A stretch of DNA of 64,000 nucleotides from Acidobacteriota bacterium (GCA_013289835.1 JABCZG010000008.1:124001-188000), one strand, 5' to 3'; shown: positions 8,726 through 17,941, counted from the first letter of the stretch. Numbers and translations are program-made. The notes: generated by a model not told the origin, from the sequence alone.

Positions 8726-8883
8726 GATAGCCCAAGGAAAGCGCAATGGGCGCAAACCGGCACATGTCGGTCGATCCCCGGGGGCGCTATACCCCCGAAG
8801 TGGACGGAGCGGCTGTGTCCGGCTCCGAAGGTCCTGCAGGCAGTAGAAACCCCAACCCAATTACGGCGCGGCGAGGCTCGTTG

Positions 8884-9393
8884 ATGCAGGAGCCGGTGCT
8901 GGTGCTGAACGCGACGTATGAGCCGATTAACGTGACGGCGGTGCGGCGCGCCATGGTGTTGATGTTGAAGGGCGTGGCGCAGGCGGAAGAAATGCACAAC
9001 GCGGAAGTGCATTCCGCGGCGCATGCGCACAAGGTTCCGTCGGTGATTCGGCTGCTGGCATACCGGCATATTCCGCAGCAGAGCCGTGCGCTTTCGCGCA
9101 AGAATATTTTGCTGCGCGACCGGAATACGTGCCAGTTTTGCGTGCGAGTTTTTCCGAGCTCGGAATTGACGCTGGACCACGTGGTGCCGCGTTCGCGGGG
9201 CGGGCGGTCTTCGTGGGAAAACCTGGTGGCATGCTGCTACCGCTGCAATAACAGCAAGGGCGACCGGACTCCCGAAGAGGCCGGGCTGAAACTGGCTCGC
9301 CGGCCACGGCCGTTTACCCTGCACACCTCGCGGCAGCTCATGAGGCTGATCGGGCACCGCGACGAACGGTGGCGTAAGTACCTGTTTTACTGA
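8884..9393 (+). CDS. HNH endonuclease family protein
   Basis: A 169-residue protein from ATG 8884; the frame is open further upstream to 8746, but without family-like sequence. The C-terminal HNH domain shows CQFC, then [11 protein letters not shown], then [24 protein letters not shown]. These are the catalytic His (in DHVVPRS), the metal and DNA-contact Asn residues, and the two CxxC pairs that hold the fold. Stand-alone HNH proteins of this size are common in Acidobacteriota and Actinobacteria, and their targets are unknown. It follows comF by about 160 bp. A hairpin terminator lies downstream at 9500. Confidence 0.85.
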   Translation: MQEPVLVLNATYEPINVTAVRRAMVLMLKGVAQAEEMHNAEVHSAAHAHKVPSVIRLLAYRHIPQQSRALSRKNILLRDRNTCQFCVRVFPSSELTLDHVVPRSRGGRSSWENLVACCYRCNNSKGDRTPEEAGLKLARRPRPFTLHTSRQLMRLIGHRDERWRKYLFY

Positions 9394-9449
9394 GTTTTAC
9401 GCCGCTAAATCGATTTTCTTGAAAAATCTTCCGAAAGAAGAAACCTTTT

Positions 9450-9478
9450 TTGCTGGCGTACATCTAACACAGTAATAC
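9450..9478 (+). promoter_or_regulatory. possible promoter before a short terminated transcript
   Basis: TTGCTG at 9450-9455, a 17-bp spacer and TAATAC at 9473-9478. No coding frame follows; the next element is the hairpin at 9500. Confidence 0.35.
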
Positions 9479-9484
9479 CACTTC

Positions 9485-9537
9485 GAGGACACACCCCGGG
9501 AAGCGGTTAGGGCAACACCCTAGCCGCTTCTCTCCTT
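9485..9537 (+). ncRNA. possible very short RNA ending in a terminator hairpin
   Basis: The promoter-like pair at 9450-9478 would start RNA near 9485, and the hairpin at 9500-9530 would end it about 50 nt later. No convincing reading frame lies between. It could equally be no more than the 3' end of the HNH transcript. Confidence 0.22.
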
Positions 9538-9539
9538 TT
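9500..9539 (+). terminator. rho-independent terminator downstream of the HNH gene
   Basis: GAAGCGGTTAGGG (9500-9512) pairs with CCCTAGCCGCTTC (9518-9530) through one G-U pair around a 5-nt loop. A pyrimidine tract ending in TTTT follows. It ends plus-strand transcription before the convergent STAS gene. Confidence 0.65.
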
Positions 9540-9573
9540 ACGGCCCAAATATCTCACGCCTAGTCTTTTTGTA

Positions 9574-9972
9574 TTATTTCGGCTCGCCGGTTTCCGGGAA
9601 ACTTCGCAGAGCTGCAGCTTCGTCCGGAAATTCGGGGAAAACCTGATAAAGCTTGGTGATTTTCAGAATTTCTTCCACTTTGGACGAGAGCCCGATCACT
9701 TTCATCTGCCCGCCTTGTTTCACGACCGTGACGTACAAGCGCGCGAGTTCGCCGATTCCTGAGCTATCGAGATATTGCAAGCCGCTCAAGTTCAGGACGA
9801 TGTCTTTGTGGCCCTGCTTCAGCAATCTGGAAATCGAATCGCGTAACGCTCCCACTTCGAAGGATGTTAGACGGCCGGAAACATCCAGCAGCGAGACTGC
9901 ACCAGCTCGCCGAATTCTTGCAGAAAAGTTTGCGTGCTCCACGGTTTGTGCCCCACTAACTGGGGGACGCAA
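9574..9972 (-). CDS. STAS-domain anti-sigma factor antagonist (SpoIIAA/RsbV-like)
   Basis: A 132-residue single-domain protein. The STAS fold shows LDVSGRLTSFEVGALRDSI at residues 28-46 and the phosphorylation loop LQYLDSSGIGEL near 65-76, with the Ser normally phosphorylated by a cognate anti-sigma kinase. Unphosphorylated, such proteins bind the anti-sigma factor and free a sigma factor. No kinase or sigma gene is adjacent. The start is uncertain: TTG 9972 has an AGGT-like site, and GTG 9942 gives a protein of 122 residues. Confidence 0.82.
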   Translation of the reverse strand: MRPPVSGAQTVEHANFSARIRRAGAVSLLDVSGRLTSFEVGALRDSISRLLKQGHKDIVLNLSGLQYLDSSGIGELARLYVTVVKQGGQMKVIGLSSKVEEILKITKLYQVFPEFPDEAAALRSFPETGEPK

Positions 9973-10065
9973 TTCTACCTGTGCGAAAGTGAATGGCGCA
10001 AAAAATTCCTGACGTAGAAACAGACTTGTGGAAAGAGCGCGGGACGACTGGCAGCGTTGGAAATA

Positions 10066-11544
10066 TTATTGGCGCATGACCACGCGCAGGCCGCGACGCC
10101 AGCTTTCGGCTAGGCCGACGCGAACAATTTCGAGTTCCGGCGAGAGATACCTCAAAAGATCGTCCGTGGCAGGATGGAATCGCAGCGCGGGCGCGACCAG
10201 GTAGACGAGCGGCGGCACTTGCTGCAATTCGACTGCGGGAAAATAACCGTAGCGCGTGATTTCTCCATTGAGCAAATGGCGGCGGACACGCAGCCAATAG
10301 TCGGCAGCTTGCAGCGGCAGGTGGATGTGCTCGCTGGCTTTCAATTCGATGATCGCGAGCCTCCCCGAACGCGTCAGCGCAAGCAGGTCGAGAATGCCGT
10401 GTTCGCCGCCGGCGTTGGCGAATACCTGGGCGTAAATGAAGCGCGGATCGAGCGCGGCATCCACGCGCGTGACGTCCTCGCGCACCAGGGATTCCAGCCA
10501 GCGTTCGGGTTGCGCACGATAAAGAGCGTGGCGCGTATCGTCGGCAAGCGGATGGCGATGCACTTCCAGATCGTGGAGAAGACGCTTCAGCGCAGGATGT
10601 GTACCGTGAGAAAGCTCCTTGCGCGGATCGGCGATTCCAAAAAAAATGCGCCCGTCGTCCCAATACGCGAAGGGAAGACCACGAAAACGAAGCCACACTT
10701 GGGGGGACTGCGCGGCTGGATGCAGGGTGATGCCTTGCGGCGCCAGAGCGACGATCGGTTCCAAGGCGGGACGCGCGCGGTCCAACAATGCCTCCGATTC
10801 GCGATGTGGCACAAGCCAGGTTTCGAGATTCGCGGCACGGCGTGGATCTATTTTTTCCAGGGTCTCGAGCGCCGGATGGTGTTCGTACAATTCCACGGGA
10901 CACTGCGGAGCGAGTGCGGGAAGACGATGGACAACCGTGCGGCTGGTGTCCTTGGGAAGAATGATGCGAAGCGTCGCAATGGTTCCGCGATGATTCGACT
11001 GTCGCGCGCGCGTCAGCCAGAGCAAGGCAAACGTGAGGCAGTTGTCGGCCGTGTCCGAAGATTCGCCGTCGGGAACCGTCAACAAAGCCACATACGAGGA
11101 GCCGCGACGGAGAAGCCCACGGGCATAGTTGCCGGAAAGGGAGTGCTCGAGGTCCGGAGAGATGCTGAGCGATTCGACCGTCTCGTCGGGGAACTGAGCG
11201 GCGAGTAGCTGCGCGAGGCGAGCACGAAACTCCTCACGCGAGAGCTCGCGCGCTTTGCGTTCATAATCCCTACGGATGAACTCCAAGCGGTCTGGCTTAG
11301 CTCGTCCGAAGCGTTCGACGGCCAGCGCCAGCCGATGCTCAGAGTGATCGGTGATGGCCAGCACACGGCGCGTGAGATTGAACTGTTCCGACCACAGATG
11401 AAGAAGCGGCTTTTCGCCGGAGCCGCGCACTTCCCAGGACATTCCGGAAAAAGGCGCGACTCGTCCGCCGCTTTCCCGCACTTCCACGACGCCGGAGGAA
11501 ACAAACTCCTGGAGACTGGCCTGCAATTCAGCGGAGAATTCCAC
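10066..11544 (-). CDS. conserved hypothetical protein with a C-terminal PD-(D/E)XK nuclease-like domain
   Basis: A 492-residue protein with no family recognised over its first ~330 residues. Near residues 385-425 it reads GILDLLALTRSGRLAIIELKAS followed by LQAADYW. This is the D...ExK core of PD-(D/E)XK enzymes plus a downstream Gln, a layout shared with RecB-type and archaeal NucS/EndoMS-like nucleases. The middle region (Q-x-WLRFRGLPFAYWDDG) looks like a globular domain of its own. No signal peptide is present. It is probably a DNA-processing protein, but this rests on motif reading only. It stands alone between the STAS and phosphoesterase genes. Confidence 0.6.
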   Translation of the reverse strand: MEFSAELQASLQEFVSSGVVEVRESGGRVAPFSGMSWEVRGSGEKPLLHLWSEQFNLTRRVLAITDHSEHRLALAVERFGRAKPDRLEFIRRDYERKARELSREEFRARLAQLLAAQFPDETVESLSISPDLEHSLSGNYARGLLRRGSSYVALLTVPDGESSDTADNCLTFALLWLTRARQSNHRGTIATLRIILPKDTSRTVVHRLPALAPQCPVELYEHHPALETLEKIDPRRAANLETWLVPHRESEALLDRARPALEPIVALAPQGITLHPAAQSPQVWLRFRGLPFAYWDDGRIFFGIADPRKELSHGTHPALKRLLHDLEVHRHPLADDTRHALYRAQPERWLESLVREDVTRVDAALDPRFIYAQVFANAGGEHGILDLLALTRSGRLAIIELKASEHIHLPLQAADYWLRVRRHLLNGEITRYGYFPAVELQQVPPLVYLVAPALRFHPATDDLLRYLSPELEIVRVGLAESWRRGLRVVMRQ

Positions 11545-11622
11545 GCGGCGAATTATAAGAGAGATACGTCTTTTGTAAACTATTCTTTTCGTGATGTAGG
11601 AGACTATCAGTAAAAATGCGAA

Positions 11623-12366
11623 CTAGCGCCCAACGGTGAGGCGTTGGATCAAAGGCTCGGGAAGCTTGGCGAGCCGCATGCGTTCCTGAACGGCGACGAT
11701 ATCGTAGGGCACGCGCCAGAATTCCACGGTCTGGTGGTCGAGGTCGGCGATGGCGAACGCGGCGCGCGGATCTCCATCGCGTGGCTGTCCGATGGAGCCC
11801 GGATTGAGAAGATAGCGCCGCGGTTCTTCGATGCGCAGCGCGGCAAAAGACTCGCTCGGACGCGGCCGGATTTGCAGCACCTCGAGCTGCGAATCTTGGT
11901 ACGAAAACCCACCCTGGTGATGGGTGTGGCCAAAAAAGGTGACCTCCGCGGTGGAGTCCAAAAGGCCATCGAGAGCTTGCGCGGGCGTGAAGACATATTC
12001 GTCTTCATCTTGAAGCGCGCCGTGAACGAGCACTACACCATCCGTCGCGAGAGGACCGTGGGGCAGGGCGGAGAGCCACGCCAAGTGCTCGGGCTTCAGC
12101 TGTGCCCGCGTCCATTCCACCGCGGCCTTGGCGACGGGGTTGAAATCGTCGGTGATCATCAGTCCCGTCACGGCCTTGTCGTGATTGCCGCGGATCGTTT
12201 GCGTGCCCATTTCCAGCAGCCGCGCCGTGACTTCGTTGGGATCGGGGCCATAGCCCACCACATCTCCGAGACAGACGGAAAGGTCCCAGTGGCCCTTCGC
12301 GGCGGAAAGGACGGCGTCAAGTGCAGTGGCGTTCGAGTGCAAGTCGCTGAGGACTAGAATCCGCAT
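11623..12366 (-). CDS. metallophosphoesterase (calcineurin-like, YfcE-type)
   Basis: A 247-residue cytoplasmic protein containing all the dinuclear metallophosphoesterase motifs in order: SDLHSN at residues 7-12, CLGDVVGYGPDP near 32-43, GNHD near 60, VHGALQ near 114, and GHTHHQGG near 145. Relatives hydrolyse phosphodiesters or phosphoproteins; the substrate here cannot be told. Its start at 12366 faces a 490-bp non-coding interval. Confidence 0.85.
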   Translation of the reverse strand: MRILVLSDLHSNATALDAVLSAAKGHWDLSVCLGDVVGYGPDPNEVTARLLEMGTQTIRGNHDKAVTGLMITDDFNPVAKAAVEWTRAQLKPEHLAWLSALPHGPLATDGVVLVHGALQDEDEYVFTPAQALDGLLDSTAEVTFFGHTHHQGGFSYQDSQLEVLQIRPRPSESFAALRIEEPRRYLLNPGSIGQPRDGDPRAAFAIADLDHQTVEFWRVPYDIVAVQERMRLAKLPEPLIQRLTVGR

Positions 12367-12674
12367 CCCTGGTGTCCGAAAAAATGACCTTGAGTATAGA
12401 TGAACATGAGAGCCGATGCACGGTGCGATGCAACGGGAAATGGTTTGGCGGTACGACGCCGAGAAGGCGAAAACGTTTCGAAAGAGAGCAGCGGATTTAT
12501 TACAACTTTAGAACCATTGGCAGCGGAAATCGGAGAAGCATTCCCGAAAATGGGATTAGCCTCAACGAGGCGAACAGGCAGCAGAAAATATAATCCAAAG
12601 GACGAAACATTCGCATTGGGTCATTCGTCTATACAGGTGCAGCCGGTAACGCAGCAGCTCGAGGTGAGATTCAG

Positions 12675-12702
12675 AAAAAACCCCGCGGTGGCAGCCGCGG
12701 GG
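12675..12702 (-). terminator. rho-independent terminator, minus strand
   Basis: An 8-bp all-G/C stem (CCCCGCGG with CCGCGGGG, 12681-12702) is followed on the minus strand by TTTTTT (12680-12675). It is one of the clearest terminators in the window. Confidence 0.75.
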
Positions 12703-12754
12703 CCATGACACGCAGTCTTTCCGGCCGTTAGTCCAGGAAGAAGAGGTGTCTTCA
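12675..12754 (-). ncRNA. probable ~80-nt small RNA with its own promoter and terminator
   Basis: On the minus strand a near-consensus promoter (12761-12789) is followed about 50 nt later by the hairpin CCCCGCGG-loop-CCGCGGGG (12702-12681) and six T residues (12680-12675). The start is placed near 12754 from the promoter. The transcribed strand has no reading frame of useful length. It does not match tmRNA, 6S or SRP RNA by eye. A leader peptide or attenuator is unlikely because no minus-strand gene follows closely. Confidence 0.5.
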
Positions 12755-12760
12755 GGGGCG

Positions 12761-12789
12761 AGAGTACTCGTCCTTTGCGCGCGTGTCAA
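12761..12789 (-). promoter_or_regulatory. sigma70-type promoter for the candidate small RNA
   Basis: On the minus strand TTGACA (12789-12784), a 17-bp spacer, then TACTCT (12766-12761). It points toward the terminator at 12681-12702. Confidence 0.6.
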
Positions 12790-12855
12790 CTCCATCTGGC
12801 CAAGAGTAGCCTGCCGTGCGGCTGACTCGATCCTGATTGAAAGGAATTGACACGC

Positions 12856-13188
12856 ATGAAAACTAATTCATTTTTCCGCAGTATCGCTTTGCTGGCCGCG
12901 ATCGCACTGGCGATCCCGGCATTTGCCAAGCCCTTCACAAAAACGATCAACGTTACGCAGACCGCGAAACTCGGCAAGTTCGAACTCAAGGCCGGCGAAT
13001 ACCGTCTGGAGATTGAAGGCAACAAAGCCACCGTCCAGAAAGGCAAGCAGGTTGTTGCCGAGTCCGAGGGGCGTTGGGAAGACCGCAGCTCGAAGGCCAG
13101 CTATGACTCCCTGCTGATCGGCGAAGGCGGGCAGGTGAAGGAAGTTCGCTTCGCGGGCCAGGCGCGTGTTTTTGTTTTCAGCGAGTAA
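12856..13188 (+). CDS. small exported protein of unknown function
   Basis: A 110-residue protein. ATG 12856 follows AAGGAA at 12841-12846. A signal peptide (FFRSIALLAAIALAIPAFA) is followed by a compact beta-rich domain of about 85 residues (INVTQTAKLGKFELKAGEYRLEIEGNKATVQKGKQ), probably a small beta-sandwich. Proteins of this shape are frequent in Acidobacteriota, and no function is known to me. It stands alone, transcribed away from the small RNA. Confidence 0.7.
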   Translation: MKTNSFFRSIALLAAIALAIPAFAKPFTKTINVTQTAKLGKFELKAGEYRLEIEGNKATVQKGKQVVAESEGRWEDRSSKASYDSLLIGEGGQVKEVRFAGQARVFVFSE

Positions 13189-13402
13189 ACGAGGAGATTC
13201 CGTGACTCCTTTCCTTGGGACGAGAGGGAGGCTGCACACTGCTGCGGCCTCCCTGCTTGTCGTTTTCGCCGCCGAGCTTTTGAAATGGCAGGACCCAGCG
13301 ACACGAGTGAATGAAATTCTTCGGTTTCTGAAGTCCAGCACAGGCAAGATGATCGCAGGCAACGCACGAACCATTTCCACGCAGTAGCGAACCCCCGCCC
13401 AG

Positions 13403-14500
13403 TCAACGAATCAGCATGCAGTCGCCGTAACTATAGAAGCGGTAGCCTGCTTCGACGGCGTGTCTATAAGCGGCGAGCGTGTGCTCGCGGCCCGCGAAGG
13501 CGCATACCAATGCGAGCAGCGTGGAACGCGGCAAGTGAAAGTTTGTGAGCAGTCCATCGACCACGCGAAATAGGTAGCCTGGAGTGATAAATAGGCGCGC
13601 TTCGGCTTTGTCTGCGAGCACAACGTTTGCGGAGTTGGTTTCGGCGGCGCGGCGTGCGGAATCTTCTAATGCGCGGACGACAGTGGTGCCGACGGCTAGA
13701 ATGGGGCGACCCGCAGTGCGGGCTGCCTGGATGCGATCAGCGGTTTGCGCGGGAATTTCATACGATTCCGGGTGCATGCTGTGGCCTTCAAGCGTTTCGC
13801 TGTGAATTGGCTGAAATGTACCGAGTCCGACGTCCAGGGTTAGTTCGCAGATCTCCGCGCCGCGAGCGCGGATTTGCGCCAGGATTTCTGGTGAAAAGTG
13901 CAGTCCCGCCGTCGGAGCGGCAATAGCGCCAGGACGCTTGGCAAAGACCGTCTGATAGCGCTCGCGATCCGACGTTTCATCCGCGCGATCGATGTATGGC
14001 GGAAGCGGCATGTGCCCTAACCGCTCCAGATGTTCGCCAATGCTCCGCTGGTCATGAGAAACAAATCGCAGCGTGCGCAAGCCAAGTTCGCCGCGCGCGG
14101 TGACTTCGCATTCGAGTTCGCCATCGCCAAAGAGAACGCGTTCGCCGACCGGCATTTTGCGGCCGGGACGGACCAGCGCCTCCCAAGAATCGGCATCGAG
14201 TTGCCGCGTCAGGAAAACTTCGATCTTTCCCCTGAGATGTTCCAAGCGCGTGGCGCGTGACGGGGCCTGCGCGTGAATGCCGGCGCGATGTCCAAACAGA
14301 CGGGCGGGAATTACGCGAGCATTGTTTAGGATGATGAGCTCGTTTCCGCGAAGAAGCCCCGGAAATTCGGCGAAAAGGCGGTCCGTGAAGACTCCAGTAG
14401 AGCGATCCATCGCGAGAAGACGAGAAGCTTCGCGACGCTCCAAGGGTTTCTGCGCAATCCGATCGAGTGGCAGGTGATATTCGAGTTCGTCGAGTCGCAT
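13403..14500 (-). CDS. queA: S-adenosylmethionine:tRNA ribosyltransferase-isomerase
   Basis: A 365-residue cytoplasmic enzyme of queuosine synthesis. It transfers the ribosyl part of SAM to 7-aminomethyl-7-deazaguanine in tRNA, giving epoxyqueuosine. Signatures seen: the N-terminal LDELEYHLPLDRIAQKPLERREASRLL, the NNARVIPARLFG motif, then GAIAAPTAGLHFSPEIL, LDVGLGTFQPI and NFHLPRSTLLALVCAFAG. ATG 14500 was chosen because MRLDELEY is the usual beginning; the frame extends seven codons upstream. No other queuosine genes are adjacent. Confidence 0.95.
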   Translation of the reverse strand: MRLDELEYHLPLDRIAQKPLERREASRLLAMDRSTGVFTDRLFAEFPGLLRGNELIILNNARVIPARLFGHRAGIHAQAPSRATRLEHLRGKIEVFLTRQLDADSWEALVRPGRKMPVGERVLFGDGELECEVTARGELGLRTLRFVSHDQRSIGEHLERLGHMPLPPYIDRADETSDRERYQTVFAKRPGAIAAPTAGLHFSPEILAQIRARGAEICELTLDVGLGTFQPIHSETLEGHSMHPESYEIPAQTADRIQAARTAGRPILAVGTTVVRALEDSARRAAETNSANVVLADKAEARLFITPGYLFRVVDGLLTNFHLPRSTLLALVCAFAGREHTLAAYRHAVEAGYRFYSYGDCMLIR

Positions 14501-14679
14501 GAATCTGGAGTCTACCAGCAATCACTGCAACCCTAAGAAAGGAAAGTGGATAGGCCCAGTGGCAATTCATGAAGCGTTTGACCCAAATTGGGCATGTACA
14601 TTTGAGTCGAATACACAGTGCTCATAAAATACTGATATTAAATAACTTAATTAAAGACAAGCGAGTTAGGAATTCATAC

Positions 14680-14708
14680 TTGACAACATAGCGCTCATAT
14701 TTTATTAT
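14680..14708 (+). promoter_or_regulatory. strong promoter for hsp20-clpB
   Basis: TTGACA at 14680-14685, a 17-bp spacer and TATTAT at 14703-14708, in an AT-rich stretch. The hexamers match the housekeeping consensus and not a heat-shock sigma factor. No CIRCE (HrcA) inverted repeat is visible between 14521 and 14746, so any heat control must act some other way. Confidence 0.7.
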
Positions 14709-14745
14709 CACAACGTAGTCACTAATATTGGAGGCGAAATCTACC

Positions 14746-15222
14746 ATGAGAATTCTTACCCGTTGGGAACCCTCTCGCGGGGTTTCCACGCTGCAAGATC
14801 AAGTCAATCGCTTGTTCAATCAAGCTTTCACCAAAACCGATGAGGAAGCCAGCCTGACGGCTTGGGCCCCGGCCGTGGATATCTACGAGACCGAGCACGA
14901 ACTGGTCGTCAAGGCCGATCTGCCGGAAGTCGATCCCAAGGATCTGGACATCCGCGTGGAGAACAACATCCTCACGATTCGCGGTGAGCGCAAGTTTGAG
15001 AAGAAGGTGAACGAAGAGAATTACCTGCGCGTGGAGCGCTCGTACGGCTCGTTTGCCCGCAGCTTCACACTCGCGAACACCGTGAACTCGGAAGCCATTA
15101 AGGCCGATTACCAGAATGGCGTGCTGACGCTGAGCATCCCGAAGCGCGAGGAAGCCAAGCCCAAGCAAATCAAGGTCAACGTCGGGACTCCGGCGGTGGC
15201 CGCGGCTGCCGCAGGAAGGTAA
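14746..15222 (+). CDS. hsp20: Hsp20/alpha-crystallin family small heat-shock protein
   Basis: A 158-residue protein. ATG 14746 follows GGAGG (14730-14734). The alpha-crystallin domain spans about residues 40-140, with VDIYETEHELVVKADLPEVDPKDLDIRVENNILTIRGE and the closing A-x-x-x-NGVLTLSIPK motif. A short alanine-rich tail follows; the usual C-terminal IxI motif is not obvious. It forms oligomers that hold unfolding proteins for refolding by DnaK and ClpB. It lies about 95 bp upstream of clpB with a terminator between, so clpB transcription needs read-through or its own promoter. Confidence 0.92.
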   Translation: MRILTRWEPSRGVSTLQDQVNRLFNQAFTKTDEEASLTAWAPAVDIYETEHELVVKADLPEVDPKDLDIRVENNILTIRGERKFEKKVNEENYLRVERSYGSFARSFTLANTVNSEAIKADYQNGVLTLSIPKREEAKPKQIKVNVGTPAVAAAAAGR

Positions 15223-15256
15223 GTCTGGAAGGTAGCCGCAGTTCAGCAGTACAGTA

Positions 15257-15287
15257 AGGGGCTGGCGAGGGTGCCAGCCCCTTTTTC
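15257..15287 (+). terminator. terminator between hsp20 and clpB
   Basis: GGGGCTGGC (15258-15266) pairs with GCCAGCCCC (15273-15281) around a 6-nt loop, followed by TTTTT. It would attenuate transcription from hsp20 into clpB. Confidence 0.7.
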
Positions 15288-15316
15288 TGCAAAGTCGTAG
15301 AGGAATTGAGGATGTT

Positions 15317-17941
15317 ATGTTGCGATTTGAAAAAATGACGGTCAAGGCGCAGGAAGCCGTGCAAAGCGCGCAGGAAGTCGCCGCGCGTCATGAAAATCAG
15401 CAGGTGGAACCGATGCATTTGCTGGCGGCACTGGTCGGGCAAGCTGATGGCGTAGTACCGCCGCTGCTGGCGAGGCTAGGGATTCGCAGCGAGGCGCTGT
15501 CGCAAGAGATTGAAAGAGAAATTGGGAAGTTGCCGAAAGTGCAAGGCTTCGGGCAGCAACATCTGGGACGGGCGCTGAATGACGTGCTGGAACGCGCCTT
15601 CAAAGAGGCGGAGAACTTCAAGGATGAGTACGTTTCAACGGAGCACCTGTTTCTGGCCATTGCCGGACAGGATCGCGATCCTGCCGGGCTCCTGCTGAAG
15701 CGGCAGGGCGCGTCGCACGACGCGATCCTGCAGGCATTAACCGGTGTGCGCGGAACGCAGCGCGTGACCTCGCAGAACCCCGAGGCGACGTACGAAGCAT
15801 TGGAAAAATATTCGCGCGACCTCACGGAACTGGCGCGCAAGTCAAAACTTGATCCGGTGATTGGGCGCGATGAAGAAATTCGCCGCGTCATGCAGATCCT
15901 GGCGCGGCGCACGAAAAACAATCCGGTGCTGATCGGCGAACCGGGCGTGGGGAAAACCGCGATCGTCGAAGGACTGGCGCAGCGGATCGTTTCCGGAGAT
16001 GTGCCGGACGTGCTGAAGACCAAACGCATCGTGGCCTTGGACCTGGCCGCGCTCGTGGCCGGCGCGAAATACCGCGGCGAATTTGAAGACCGTCTGAAAG
16101 CCGTCCTGAAAGAAATTACACAAGCAGAAGGACAGATCATTCTGTTTATCGACGAGTTGCACACGCTGGTGGGCGCTGGCGCCGCGGAAGGCGCGATGGA
16201 CGCTTCCAATATGCTGAAGCCGGCGCTGGCTCGAGGAGAGCTGCGTGCCATTGGCGCGACCACGCTGAACGAATACAAGAAACATATTGAAAAAGATCCG
16301 GCGCTGGAACGCAGGTTCCAACCTGTCCTCGTCAGCGAACCGACGGTCGAGGATACGATCGCAATCCTCCGGGGCTTGAAAGAGCGCTACGAAGTTCATC
16401 ATGGCGTGAGGATTAAGGACGCAGCAATTCTCGCTGCCGCTACGCTTTCCCACCGCTACATTTCGGATCGCTTTTTGCCAGACAAGGCCATCGATCTGAT
16501 CGACGAGGCGGCAGCCAGCCTGCGCATGCAGATTGATTCCCTGCCTGTGGAGATTGACGAAATCGAGCGGCGCCTCATGCAGTTGGAAATTGAACGCCAG
16601 TCGCTGTTAAAGGAGAAAGACGCGCATTCGAAAGAACGGCGCAAGCAGATCGAGAAGGAATTGGCGGTGCTGAAGGAAGATTCCAGCGGGCGCAAAGCGC
16701 GGTGGCAAGCGGAGAAAGAAGCCATCGGCAAGATTCACAAGCTGAAAGAGCAGATCGAACAACTGAAAGCGGAGGAGCAGAAATACGAACGCGCGGGAGA
16801 GTTGGCCAAAGTGGCCGAGATTCGTTACGGCAAAATTTCCGCGGCGGAACGCGAGCTGAAGCAAGCCGAGGAGCGCTTTGCATCGGTGCAGAAAGGCGCA
16901 CCGATGCTGAAGGAAGAAGTCGACGAAGAAGACATCGCAAAACTGGTGAGCAAGTGGACCGGGATTCCTACGGGCCGCCTGCTGGAAGGCGAAGTGCAGA
17001 AGCTCGTGCATATGGAAGAGCGCCTGCGGCAGCGCGTGGTTGGCCAGGATGATGCGCTGGCGCGCGTTTCGAACGCCGTGCGCCGCAGCCGTGCGGGGCT
17101 TTCCGACACCAAGCGGCCGATTGGCTCGTTTATTTTCCTGGGACCTACGGGTGTGGGAAAAACGGAACTGGCGCGCGCGCTGGCGGAGTTCCTGTTCGAC
17201 GACGAAAAGTTGATGATCCGCATTGACATGAGCGAATGCATGGAGAAGCACAGCGTGTCGCGGCTCATCGGCGCGCCTCCGGGCTACGTTGGTTACGAGG
17301 AGGGCGGACAGCTAACGGAGCAGGTACGGCGCCATCCCTATTCGGTGATTCTCTTCGACGAAATTGAGAAGGCGCATCCCGATGTGTTCAACGTGCTGCT
17401 GCAGATTCTCGAGGACGGGCGGCTCACGGACGGCAAAGGACGTACAGTGGACTTCCGGAACACGGTGCTGGTGATGACCAGCAACGTCGGCTCGACGGCT
17501 ATTTTCGAATTGTCGAGCAAAGATCCGGAGCGTGCCAGGAAGGAAGCCATGGAAGCGTTGCGCGCTTCGTTCCGGCCGGAGTTCATCAACCGCATTGACG
17601 AAATTGTGATTTTCAATCCGCTCGGGAAGGAGCAGTTGAAGGGTATCGTGGCGCTGCTGCTGAAGAGCGTGGAGAAACTGCTGGCCGAACGGCAAATCAC
17701 GCTGGAGCTGACGCCTGCGGCGCAGGAGCTGTTGCTCAGCGAAGGATACGATCCCGCGTATGGCGCACGGCCGTTGCGCAGGACGATTCAGCGGTTAATT
17801 CAGGATCCGCTGGCAATGCAGATCCTGCAAGGAACCGTGCTGCCAGGCGATCACGTGCGGGTGGACCGCGACGGGCAGAAAGATGCGATGCGCTTCGAGA
17901 GCGCTAAGCGAAAACAACCGGCGACGGCGGCACGAATCTAA
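15317..17941 (+). CDS. clpB: ATP-dependent disaggregase ClpB
   Basis: An 874-residue Hsp100 protein. The Clp N domain (two repeats) covers about residues 1-145. AAA+ domain 1 has Walker A GEPGVGKT near 206, and the long charged coiled-coil middle domain lies at about 410-520. AAA+ domain 2 has Walker A GPTGVGKT near 609, with the ISMD of AAA2 around [23 protein letters not shown], then the C-terminal D2 small domain. The middle domain marks it as ClpB and not ClpA/C. It extracts polypeptides from aggregates with DnaK. It follows hsp20 in the same direction, matching a joint protein-quality role. Confidence 0.96.
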   Translation: MLRFEKMTVKAQEAVQSAQEVAARHENQQVEPMHLLAALVGQADGVVPPLLARLGIRSEALSQEIEREIGKLPKVQGFGQQHLGRALNDVLERAFKEAENFKDEYVSTEHLFLAIAGQDRDPAGLLLKRQGASHDAILQALTGVRGTQRVTSQNPEATYEALEKYSRDLTELARKSKLDPVIGRDEEIRRVMQILARRTKNNPVLIGEPGVGKTAIVEGLAQRIVSGDVPDVLKTKRIVALDLAALVAGAKYRGEFEDRLKAVLKEITQAEGQIILFIDELHTLVGAGAAEGAMDASNMLKPALARGELRAIGATTLNEYKKHIEKDPALERRFQPVLVSEPTVEDTIAILRGLKERYEVHHGVRIKDAAILAAATLSHRYISDRFLPDKAIDLIDEAAASLRMQIDSLPVEIDEIERRLMQLEIERQSLLKEKDAHSKERRKQIEKELAVLKEDSSGRKARWQAEKEAIGKIHKLKEQIEQLKAEEQKYERAGELAKVAEIRYGKISAAERELKQAEERFASVQKGAPMLKEEVDEEDIAKLVSKWTGIPTGRLLEGEVQKLVHMEERLRQRVVGQDDALARVSNAVRRSRAGLSDTKRPIGSFIFLGPTGVGKTELARALAEFLFDDEKLMIRIDMSECMEKHSVSRLIGAPPGYVGYEEGGQLTEQVRRHPYSVILFDEIEKAHPDVFNVLLQILEDGRLTDGKGRTVDFRNTVLVMTSNVGSTAIFELSSKDPERARKEAMEALRASFRPEFINRIDEIVIFNPLGKEQLKGIVALLLKSVEKLLAERQITLELTPAAQELLLSEGYDPAYGARPLRRTIQRLIQDPLAMQILQGTVLPGDHVRVDRDGQKDAMRFESAKRKQPATAARI

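Larger units (their letters stand above)
12367..12855. other. 489-bp interval with a probable small RNA and no convincing protein gene
   Basis: The left part (12367-12670) contains only low-quality reading frames, the longest 102 codons at 12400-12708 without a ribosome site or family resemblance. The right part holds a minus-strand promoter and terminator pair about 80 nt apart (listed separately). The ribosome site AAGGAA for the next gene lies at 12841-12846. Confidence 0.6.

Noticed and set aside
12400-12708. Possible 102-residue gene
   Set aside because: No ribosome site and no recognisable fold; it runs into the small RNA terminator. Left as non-coding.
14521-14745. CIRCE element upstream of hsp20
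   Set aside because: No TTAGCACTC-N9-GAGTGCTAA-like repeat is present.
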